Origin: GCA-2746795 sp964643965
GTDB taxonomy: Bacteria > Chloroflexota > Anaerolineae > Promineifilales > Promineifilaceae
Length of the DNA: 54,670 nt
Direction of reading: 5' to 3'
Assembly (NCBI GenBank): GCA_964643965.1
Contig: CAZXVH010000020.1
Location: 1-54,670, forward strand
Of the stretch, positions 8,738 through 15,513 are shown in pieces. The position numbers and the translations under genes are program-made. Every line of letters begins with the position of its first letter. Position 1 is the stretch's first letter. The notes under the pieces were generated by a model. The model was not told the origin of the DNA and made no database searches. It worked only from the letters and a program-made list of their open reading frames with translations.

Positions 8738-9579
8738 ACCGGCAGCAAACCCAACGCCTGGCAAATGTGCTGATAACGGCCGTTGCCGCTATCGTCGTCA
8801 TCCCCATCATTTTCGTGGTCACCTACACCGTTTCTCAGGGTATCGGGGCCATCAACTGGCAGTTCCTCACCCAATTCCCCACAAATGGTATGACCGAGGG
8901 CGGCATCTTCCCCGCCATCGTGGGCACCATATTGCTCACCTTTGGCACAGCCATCGCCGCCATCCCCCTGGGCATTAGCGCCGCCATCTACCTGGCAGAA
9001 TACGCCGGAGACAATCGCCTCACTCGCGCCATTCGCCTGGCCATTGTCAATTTGGCCGGCATCCCTTCCATCGTCTACGGTTTATTTGGCCTGGGCGTCT
9101 TTGTCTTGTTCCTCAATATGGGCACTTCCATCATTGCCGGCTCCCTCACCCTGGGTCTAATGACCTTGCCCATCGTCATCTCTACGGCTGAAGAGGCCAT
9201 CAACACCGTGCCACGCGAATTCCGCATCGTCAGCTACAGCGTGGGCGCCACCCGCTGGCAAACCGTGCGCCATCAAGTGCTGCCGCAAGCCACGCCGGGC
9301 ATCATCACCGGCGTCATCCTCGGTTTAGGCCGCGCCGCCGGCGAAACAGCGCCCATCCTCTTTACGGCCGCCGCCTTCTACCTGCCCCAACTACCCCAAT
9401 CCATGTTCGACCAGACAATGGCCCTGCCCTATCACCTGTACGTCATTGCCACCCAGGTTCCGGGTATGCCGCTCGACATCCAGTTTGCCACGGCGCTTGT
9501 TTTACTATTCATCGTGCTGTCCATGATTTTAGTGGCTACCCTGATCCGCACCATCATGCGGCGCAAGCGCCAATGGTAG
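8734..9579 (+). CDS. pstA: Phosphate ABC transporter permease PstA
   Basis: A 281-residue permease with about six membrane segments. The EAA loop EFRIVSYSVGATRWQTVRHQVLP (about residues 158-180) and GRAAGETAPILFTAA are typical of PstA. It begins inside the last codon of pstC (ATGA overlap). An AACGGCCGTT site at 8775 encodes ITAVAA in the first membrane segment. Its product pairs with PstC. Confidence 0.95.
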   Translation: MNRQQTQRLANVLITAVAAIVVIPIIFVVTYTVSQGIGAINWQFLTQFPTNGMTEGGIFPAIVGTILLTFGTAIAAIPLGISAAIYLAEYAGDNRLTRAIRLAIVNLAGIPSIVYGLFGLGVFVLFLNMGTSIIAGSLTLGLMTLPIVISTAEEAINTVPREFRIVSYSVGATRWQTVRHQVLPQATPGIITGVILGLGRAAGETAPILFTAAAFYLPQLPQSMFDQTMALPYHLYVIATQVPGMPLDIQFATALVLLFIVLSMILVATLIRTIMRRKRQW

Positions 9580-9593
9580 GCAAAGGAATCGCC

Positions 9594-10355
9594 ATGACTG
9601 AACCCATCATCAACATCCAAAATGTGTCATTCACCTACGGCGATGGCGTCCAGGCGCTTAAAGAGGTGAGCCTGAAGATCATGCCCAATGAATTGTTCGT
9701 TCTATTTGGTCCCTCCCGCGCCGGTAAAACCACGCTCATGCGCCTGCTCAACCGCCTCTCGGATTTGCAAGAAGGCAACGCTCATTCCGGGCTGGTGGAA
9801 TTTAGGGGCCAGGATGTCTTTGCCCCCGACATCGACGTGATAGCGCTGCGCCGGCGCATCGGCATGGTGTTTGCCGTGCCCATCCCCTTGCCCGGAACCA
9901 TTTACGAAAACCTCACCTTTGGTCTGAAAATGGCAGGCATCAAAGATAAAAACAGACTCAACGAGCGCGTAGAGCGGTCACTGCGCCAATCTGCCTTGTG
10001 GGATGAAGTGAAAGATCGACTGGATACCTCCGCCTTTGCCTTGTCCGGCGGGCAAAAACAGCGCTTGTGCCTGGCCCGCAGCCTGGCGCTGGAGCCGGAT
10101 GTGATTTTGCTAGACAATCCCACCTCTGGCCTGGATCCCATTTCCACCTCAATCGTTGAGCAGTCGCTCACCGAGCTGAAGCAGCAATACACCATCATCA
10201 TGGTTCCCCACAGTGTGCAGCAAGCGTCGCGGGTGGCAGACCGCGCCGCCTTTTTACTGGACGGCAAGATGATGGAAGTAGGCGATAAGGCACAAATTTT
10301 CTTGCATCCCAAACAAAAACGGACAGAAGATTATATTACAGGACGGTTTGGGTAA
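9594..10355 (+). CDS. pstB: PstB-like ATPase with degenerate Walker B and Q-loop (pstB1)
   Basis: A 253-residue ABC ATPase from the ATG at 9594, chosen because AAAGGAATCGCC gives a good ribosome site; an earlier in-frame ATG at 9573 would overlap pstA. It aligns along its length with PstB but several catalytic positions differ. Walker A reads GPSRAGKT (39-46; Lys45 kept). The Q-loop Gln is Ala94 (VFAVPIPLP instead of VFQRPNPFP). The catalytic Glu after Walker B is Asn175 (LLDNPTSGLDP). The signature motif LSGGQ (150-154) is intact and His206 is kept. Alone, this subunit should hydrolyse ATP poorly. The adjacent pstB2 has the opposite pattern, so a heterodimer with one active site is inferred. 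Confidence 0.9.
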   Translation: MTEPIINIQNVSFTYGDGVQALKEVSLKIMPNELFVLFGPSRAGKTTLMRLLNRLSDLQEGNAHSGLVEFRGQDVFAPDIDVIALRRRIGMVFAVPIPLPGTIYENLTFGLKMAGIKDKNRLNERVERSLRQSALWDEVKDRLDTSAFALSGGQKQRLCLARSLALEPDVILLDNPTSGLDPISTSIVEQSLTELKQQYTIIMVPHSVQQASRVADRAAFLLDGKMMEVGDKAQIFLHPKQKRTEDYITGRFG

Positions 10356-10358
10356 ACT

Positions 10359-11114
10359 ATGGACAATAAAATCGAAGTCAAGCATTTCAATTTTTATTAT
10401 GGTGCATTTCAGGCGCTCATAGACCTGAATTTACCCATCCGTCGTCGCCAGATCACGGCGCTCATTGGCCCTTCCGGTTGTGGCAAATCGACCTTTTTGC
10501 GCTCGATAAACCGCATGAACGATACCATTCGTATCGCCCGCGCTGAAGGGGAGATTTTGCTGGATGGCAAAAACGTCTACGACGAAGATGTGGATGTGTC
10601 TGAGCTGCGTCAGCGGGTGGGCATGGTGTTTCAACGGCCGAACCCCTTTCCGCAGTCCATTTACGACAATGTGGCGTATGGCCCCCGCGTGGTCGGCCTG
10701 GCAAAAACCGAAAATTTGGAAGAAATTGTGGTGAACAGTTTACAGGGAGCAGCTTTGTGGGATGAAGTGAAAGATAAGCTAAAAACCTCGGCGTTAGACT
10801 TGAATCCCGGCCAGCAGCAGCGTTTGTGTATTGCCCGCGCCATTGCCGTGAAGCCAGAGGTGATCTTGATGGATGAGCCGTGTTCGGCGCTGGACCCTAT
10901 TGCCACCCTGCATGTTGAAGATTTAATGCGGGATCTATCACAGAATTATACGATTGTGATTGTGACTCACAATATGCAGCAGGCGGCGCGGGCTTCTGAC
11001 TGGACGGGCTTTTTCTGGTTAGGAAAGCTGGTGGAATTTGGCAGCACAGATGATTTGTTTACGAATCCGAAAGAACAATTGACGGAAGCGTATATCACCG
11101 GCCGGCAAGGCTGA
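10359..11114 (+). CDS. pstB: PstB-like ATPase with degenerate signature motif (pstB2)
   Basis: A 251-residue PstB. Walker A GPSGCGKS (37-44), Q-loop Gln92 in VFQRPNPFP, Walker B plus catalytic Glu (MDEP, Asp172-Glu173) and switch His204 (VTHNMQQ) are all canonical. The signature motif, normally LSGGQ, reads LNPGQ (148-152). In an ABC dimer each ATP site uses Walker A/B from one subunit and the signature from the other, so a PstB1-PstB2 heterodimer would have one fully canonical and one fully degenerate site. Starts 3 bases after the pstB1 stop codon; last gene of the operon. Confidence 0.92.
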   Translation: MDNKIEVKHFNFYYGAFQALIDLNLPIRRRQITALIGPSGCGKSTFLRSINRMNDTIRIARAEGEILLDGKNVYDEDVDVSELRQRVGMVFQRPNPFPQSIYDNVAYGPRVVGLAKTENLEEIVVNSLQGAALWDEVKDKLKTSALDLNPGQQQRLCIARAIAVKPEVILMDEPCSALDPIATLHVEDLMRDLSQNYTIVIVTHNMQQAARASDWTGFFWLGKLVEFGSTDDLFTNPKEQLTEAYITGRQG

Positions 11115-11179
11115 GTGATTGTGAATTATATATTGAGAATTATGAATGGGCGTCGTTTACAGAGACAGTGGTAGAGATA

Positions 11180-11215
11180 GGCGTGAGGGTTTTGCCCCTC
11201 ACGCCTTACGTTTTT
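11180..11215 (+). terminator. Terminator of the pst operon
   Basis: GGCGTGAGGG (11180-11189) pairs with CCCTCACGCC (11196-11205) around a short loop and is followed by TTACGTTTTT. It ends the rightward pst operon and touches the stop codon of the convergent yccF gene (11214). Confidence 0.8.
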
Positions 11216-11582
11216 ACTTCAACTCATAGTTAAAGGGGAACAACGCCACCGGGATCAGTTTGAGGTGCTGCATGGCGAAGGGGATGCCAATAATGGTAAT
11301 GGCTAAAATGGCCGCAGAAAGTAGGTGAGCAAGCGCCAACTCCCAGCCGAATAAAAGAATCCAGATAATGTCAAAAGCCAACCCCAGGCAGCCGCCGGCG
11401 CGTTGGGCTTGCACAACTTCTTTGCCAAATGGAGAAAAGTTCGCCACGCCAATGCGAATGGACTGCAATCCAAAGGGGATGCCCACAATGGTCAGGCAAA
11501 GCAGTAGCCCACCGATGATATAACCCATGGCCGCAATAAATCCACCAAAAATTAACCATAAAATGTTACCCAGTAAACTCAT
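11214..11582 (-). CDS. YccF domain-containing inner membrane protein
   Basis: A 122-residue protein made of two related halves, each with a hydrophobic stretch ending in a TIVGIPFGLQ / TIIGIPFAMQ motif followed by a short polar piece with FSPFG or LFPF. This tandem pattern is characteristic of the YccF (DUF307) family. GAGGAGA lies upstream of the ATG. It is convergent with the pst operon. The family's function is unknown. Confidence 0.85.
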   Translation of the reverse strand: MSLLGNILWLIFGGFIAAMGYIIGGLLLCLTIVGIPFGLQSIRIGVANFSPFGKEVVQAQRAGGCLGLAFDIIWILLFGWELALAHLLSAAILAITIIGIPFAMQHLKLIPVALFPFNYELK

Positions 11583-11682
11583 GTTTTGTTTCTCCTCATA
11601 TTATCGTTCAGACTTTTGCATGACGTTTTTATCATTACATCTTTATATACGCAGGGCAGCCCCCTGAGTTGTGAGTCAGGCG

Positions 11683-11715
11683 AGATTGGCTCAATCTCTC
11701 AGATTGAACCAATCT
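11683..11715. repeat. Hairpin between yccF and trpA
   Basis: AGATTGG.TCAATCT pairs with AGATTGA.CCAATCT, a 15-bp stem with one mismatch and a CTC loop. It lacks a following T-run, so it is not an obvious terminator. Related hairpins with GGTTCA or AGATTGA arms are seen at 4372-4394 and 48958-48972, suggesting a loose family. Confidence 0.5.
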
Positions 11716-11791
11716 TAAATGCGAACGGCGTCTAATCCCTTAAATGTTTACCCATTGCTTGTTATAATCCGCTGCCACATACTATCCGCCT

Positions 11792-11824
11792 GGGAGCGCG
11801 GACAGCTTGTCCGCCCGCGCTCCC
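11792..11824. repeat. GGGAGCGCG hairpin in the trpA leader
   Basis: GGGAGCGCG (11792-11800) pairs with CGCGCTCCC (11816-11824), enclosing GGACAGCTTGTCC, so nearly the whole element folds back. It ends 18 bases before the trpA start codon, close to the ribosome site. A partial copy is at 2221-2246. Either a dispersed repeat or a leader structure that affects trpA translation. Confidence 0.55.
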
Positions 11825-11841
11825 CTTTACGAGGAGATCTG

Positions 11842-12660
11842 ATGACCATCACCCCTGACATGAAAAACGGCCGTTCCCGTATCGCCGCCGCCTTTGCCCA
11901 AGCCCAAGAAAATCAAACCGCTGCCCTCATGCCCTACTACACCCTGGGCTTCCCTGACCGCGCCGCCTCATTGGCTGTTGTCGAAGCTATCGCGCCATAC
12001 AGCGATCTCATCGAACTGGGCGTCCCCTTTAGCGATCCGCTGGCCGACGGGCCCACCATCCAGCGCAGCACCCAAATCGCCCTGGAAAATGGGGCCACCA
12101 CCGCCGATTGTCTGGCGATGGTGCGCGAACTGCGCCAACACGGGGTGAACAAACCCTTCCTGCTCATGGGTTATTACAATCCCATCCTGGCTTATGGCAT
12201 TGAAGCCTATGTGCGAGATGCGGCCGAAGCGGGAGCCGATGGCTTCATCGTGCCCGATTTGCCGCCCGAAGAGGCAGATGAACTGGAGCAGGCCGCCCAC
12301 GAAGCGGGATTGGCCCTCATCCATTTCCTGGCCCCCACCAGCAACCCGGAGCGCATCGCCAAGGTGGCGGCGCGGGCGCGGGGCTTCATCTACCTGGTGA
12401 GCGTCACCGGCGTCACTGGCGCCCGCAGCCAGGCGCCGGCCAATTTGGGCGATTTTGTGGCCCGGGTGCGGGCGCAAACGCAAACGCCATTGGCGGTCGG
12501 TTTTGGCATTGGTACGCCGGAGCAAGCCGCCAAAGTGGGCGCCGTGGCCGATGGCGTCATTGTGGGCAGCGCCCTGATCAATGCGGTAGATAAAGCGACA
12601 GCGAAAGCAAAAGCAGGGGGGGCGTTTGTGGCCTCGTTGCAGGCTGCGTTGAAGAAATAG
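11842..12660 (+). CDS. trpA: Tryptophan synthase alpha chain
   Basis: A 272-residue protein from the ATG at 11842, which has GAGGAG eight bases upstream; the frame is open 41 codons further but without a good site. It cleaves indole-3-glycerol phosphate to indole and glyceraldehyde 3-phosphate. The catalytic pair is visible in LIELGVPFSDPLADGPTIQ: Glu58 and Asp69, spaced as in E. coli TrpA. The phosphate-binding region is VGFGIGTPEQA and GVIVGSALI. No other trp gene is nearby, so the usual trpB-trpA pairing is broken here. An AACGGCCGTT copy at 11866 encodes NGR in the poorly conserved N-terminus. Confidence 0.96.
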   Translation: MTITPDMKNGRSRIAAAFAQAQENQTAALMPYYTLGFPDRAASLAVVEAIAPYSDLIELGVPFSDPLADGPTIQRSTQIALENGATTADCLAMVRELRQHGVNKPFLLMGYYNPILAYGIEAYVRDAAEAGADGFIVPDLPPEEADELEQAAHEAGLALIHFLAPTSNPERIAKVAARARGFIYLVSVTGVTGARSQAPANLGDFVARVRAQTQTPLAVGFGIGTPEQAAKVGAVADGVIVGSALINAVDKATAKAKAGGAFVASLQAALKK

Positions 12661-12731
12661 GGAGGGGGGAAACGGCCGTTTCCCTTTATGCTATACTATG
12701 AACAAAGACAAATAGATTTTGAGGCACAGAC

Positions 12732-13043
12732 ATGACCATACAATCACCCACAAAACCAGAACAAGTTAAGCATCCATATATTGAAAGACGCCCAGAGAGA
12801 TGCAGTGGTAAAGCTGTAATTATTGACACCCGCATCAAAGTGACCCAAATTGTGACCGAGTATGAACGCCTGGGATGGACTCCGGATCAAATTGTGGATG
12901 CGCATCCTCACCTTTCATTGGCGCAAGTACATGACGCTCTCTCCTATTATTATGAAAATCAGACATATTTGGATGCAGAAATGAGAGAAGAAGAAAAGAT
13001 CGTGCGGGAAATGAAGCAGCAATACCAGGTGAAATCTGCTTAA
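12732..13043 (+). CDS. DUF433 family antitoxin-like protein
   Basis: A 103-residue protein. The core YIERRPERCSGKAVIIDTRIKVTQIVTEYERLGWTPDQIVDAHPHLSLAQVHDALSYYYEN is split by this description but matches DUF433 (VapB45-like), a winged-helix DNA-binding domain usually found as the antitoxin of DUF5615 PIN-like toxins. A charged helix (DAEMREEEKIVREMKQQ) forms the tail that would bind the toxin. GAGG lies upstream of the ATG. The toxin gene expected next survives only as a remnant at 13048-13201, so this may be an orphan antitoxin. Confidence 0.75.
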   Translation: MTIQSPTKPEQVKHPYIERRPERCSGKAVIIDTRIKVTQIVTEYERLGWTPDQIVDAHPHLSLAQVHDALSYYYENQTYLDAEMREEEKIVREMKQQYQVKSA

Positions 13044-13047
13044 ACTA

Positions 13048-13201
13048 ATGACCCTTATCATTTATACAAAGGAAAACGCATACTGGTATCATATACGTCC
13101 ACCAGGATAAGCTGACGCTGGGCGAATGCATTCGTCGATTGAAAGAAATAGCAGAATCGTTCGAGCCAATAGATTTTCAGAATCATGTCGAGTTTCTTTA
13201 A
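13048..13201 (+). pseudogene. Remnant of a DUF5615 PIN-like toxin gene
   Basis: Four bases after the DUF433 stop there is an ATG that opens MTLIIYTKENAYW and soon hits a stop. In another frame the DNA then encodes TGIIYVHQDKLTLGECIRRL, an ESFEPIDFQNHVEFL segment and a stop at 13199-13201, which looks like the C-terminal third of DUF5615 (VapC45-type) toxins. The simplest reading is an internal deletion with frameshift that removed the catalytic acidic residues. Identification rests on short motifs only. Confidence 0.5.
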
Positions 13202-13299
13202 TCCGCTTCAAGCAATGCCGTTTCCTTTTTAGCGCCCAGTATCCCAAACAGACAGCGCCATTCATTCACCATTTATCATTCACCATTCAGGAGTTCCCC

Positions 13300-15330
13300 A
13301 TGCCCAACCATCTTATACACGAAACCAGTCCCTACCTGCGCCAACACGCCCACAACCCCGTCAACTGGTACCCCTGGAGCGAAGAAGCCCTACAGCTGGC
13401 CCACAGCGAAGACAAACCGATCCTGCTCTCCATCGGCTACGCCGCCTGCCATTGGTGCCATGTCATGGCCCACGAATCCTTTGAAGATGAGGAAATCGCG
13501 GCCTATATGAACGAACATTTCATCAACATCAAAGTAGACCGCGAAGAACGCCCCGACCTCGACAGCATCTACATGAACGCCGTCGTGGCTCTCACCGGAC
13601 AGGGCGGTTGGCCCATGACCGTCTTCCTCACCCCGGCAGGACGGCCGTTCTTCGGCGGCACGTATTACCCACCCACTCCGCGCTACAACATGCCCAGCTT
13701 TCCCCAGGTACTCGCCAGCATCCAACGCGCCTGGCAGGAACAACGGGCCGACATCGACGAAAACGCTGCCCATTTAGTCGAACAGTTGCAGCGTACTATC
13801 AGCCTGGGCGATGAAAGCCACAGCCTCGACGAAAACCTGCTCGACGCTGCCCTGGAAGGCCTGGTCCGCGCCTTCGACTCAAACCTGGGCGGCTTTGGTC
13901 ACGCCCCCAAATTCCCGCCCGCCATGACCCTGGAATTTCTGCTGCGCCGTTCTGGAGACCAGAACGCCCTGCACATGGCCGAACATACCCTCATCATGAT
14001 GGCCAACGGCGGCCTATACGACCAGATCGGCGGCGGCTTCGCCCGCTATTCAACCGATGAGCAGTGGCTCGTACCCCACTTCGAGAAAATGCTCTATGAC
14101 AATGCCCTGCTAGCCCGCGTCTACCTGCACGCCTACCAGGTAACGGGCGACTTTTTCTACCGGCGCATCGCCGCCGAAACGCTCGACTTTATGCTGCGGG
14201 AAATGCGCCAGGAGCAGGGCGGCTTTTACTCCAGCTACGACGCCGACAGCGAAGGGGAAGAAGGCAAATTTTACGTCTGGCAGCCGGCCGAAATCCGCCA
14301 GGTTTTGGGTGAAGACGCCGAACCATTCATGCGCTACTACGATGTGACAGAAAACGGCAACTGGGAAGGTAAAAACATCTTACACGTCTCGCGCACCATC
14401 ACCGAAGTAGCTGAAGAACTGGGCATGGATGAAGATGAGTTGAAAGCGCGGCTGGCAAATTCACGCCAAAAGCTGTACGCCGTACGCTCGCAGCGCGTCT
14501 GGCCGGGACTAGACGACAAGGTGCTGACCGCCTGGAACGGCCTGGCGCTGGCCGCCTTCGCCGAAGCCGGCCGCCTCCTACATCGTCCCGATTATGTGCA
14601 AGCGGCCGGGCAAAATGCGGAATTCCTCTACCAACACTTACGCCAAAAAAACAATCGTCTACTGCGCACCTGGAAAGCGGGGGCAGAGGCCAAATACAAC
14701 GCTTACCTGGAAGATTACGCCTATCTGGCCGACGGCCTGCTGGCGCTCTACCAGACTACCTTCGACGAACGCTGGTTCACCTGGGCCCAAGAGCTGGGCG
14801 ACATCATGCTGACCCACTTCAAAGACCCGGCCGGCATCGGCTTTTACGATACGTCCGATGACCACGAAACGCTCATCCAACGCCCTAAAGATATGCAAGA
14901 CAACGCCACGCCCAGCGGCAACGCCATGGCCGCCCAAGTGTTGCTCAAGCTGAGTTTGTATACGGGAAACGGCCGTTACTGGAACGTCGCCGAGCAAGCC
15001 ACACAAGGCATGATCAGCCGCATGGCGCGTTTTCCCACCGGCTTCGCCCACTGGCTCTGCGCCGCCGATTTCATCCTGAGCCAGCCGCAAGAAGTGGCAA
15101 TTGTCGGTGAATTCGGCAAAACGGGCACGATGAAGCTGCTGGAAGTGGCCCAAAACCGCTACCGGCCTAACCTGGTAACGGCCGTTGGCCTCCACAGCAG
15201 CGCCATCCCCCTGCTCGCCGACCGTCCCCAAATCGAAGGGCAGCCCACCGCCTACCTTTGCCGCCGTTTCGTCTGCCAACAGCCGGTGACTGAGCCGGGC
15301 AAGTTGGCGCTGCAATTGGAAAGATCATAA
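13300..15330 (+). CDS. Thioredoxin-domain protein of the DUF255 / YyaL (SSP411) family
   Basis: A 676-residue protein from the ATG at 13300, where the conserved N-terminus MPNHLIHETSPYLRQHAHNP begins and CAGGAG precedes it; the frame is open upstream but unrelated. The N-terminal thioredoxin-like domain has CHWC (Cys50-Cys53) in GYAACHWCHVMAHESF. The rest is an alpha/alpha-barrel with GGFGHAPKFPP, GGGFARYSTDEQWLVPHFEKMLYDNA and TAWNGLALAAFAEAG. This is the usual length and order for YyaL. The family is linked to redox or sugar epimerase-like functions but the reaction is not established. AACGGCCGTT copies at 14968 and 15177. Confidence 0.93.
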   Translation: MPNHLIHETSPYLRQHAHNPVNWYPWSEEALQLAHSEDKPILLSIGYAACHWCHVMAHESFEDEEIAAYMNEHFINIKVDREERPDLDSIYMNAVVALTGQGGWPMTVFLTPAGRPFFGGTYYPPTPRYNMPSFPQVLASIQRAWQEQRADIDENAAHLVEQLQRTISLGDESHSLDENLLDAALEGLVRAFDSNLGGFGHAPKFPPAMTLEFLLRRSGDQNALHMAEHTLIMMANGGLYDQIGGGFARYSTDEQWLVPHFEKMLYDNALLARVYLHAYQVTGDFFYRRIAAETLDFMLREMRQEQGGFYSSYDADSEGEEGKFYVWQPAEIRQVLGEDAEPFMRYYDVTENGNWEGKNILHVSRTITEVAEELGMDEDELKARLANSRQKLYAVRSQRVWPGLDDKVLTAWNGLALAAFAEAGRLLHRPDYVQAAGQNAEFLYQHLRQKNNRLLRTWKAGAEAKYNAYLEDYAYLADGLLALYQTTFDERWFTWAQELGDIMLTHFKDPAGIGFYDTSDDHETLIQRPKDMQDNATPSGNAMAAQVLLKLSLYTGNGRYWNVAEQATQGMISRMARFPTGFAHWLCAADFILSQPQEVAIVGEFGKTGTMKLLEVAQNRYRPNLVTAVGLHSSAIPLLADRPQIEGQPTAYLCRRFVCQQPVTEPGKLALQLERS

Positions 15331-15344
15331 TGATCCCACACTAC

Positions 15345-15480
15345 ATCCTGGCCCACGACGGCGTGGAGAAATATGAGAACTTGTTTCCGTTCATGAACCA
15401 GGAAGTGAAAAAGGCGCCGCCCGGCTCGAACGGCGTCATCTTCACGCCCTGGCTGCACGGCCGTTCCTCCCCCTGCCTGA
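15345..15480 (+). pseudogene. Fragment of an FGGY-family carbohydrate kinase gene
   Basis: An open frame beginning one base inside the previous stop encodes KYENLFPFMNQEV followed by KKAPPGSNGVIFTPWLHGRSSP. The second string matches the loop PPGSNG(V/L)(I/L)FTPWLHG of FGGY kinases (xylulokinase-like). The flanks do not continue the family, so this is a stranded piece of about 45 codons. A CACGGCCGTT near-palindrome sits at its end. No intact kinase is in the window. Confidence 0.5.
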
Positions 15481-15513
15481 ATTTTCACCACAACAAGATA
15501 CAATTGAGCCGCT

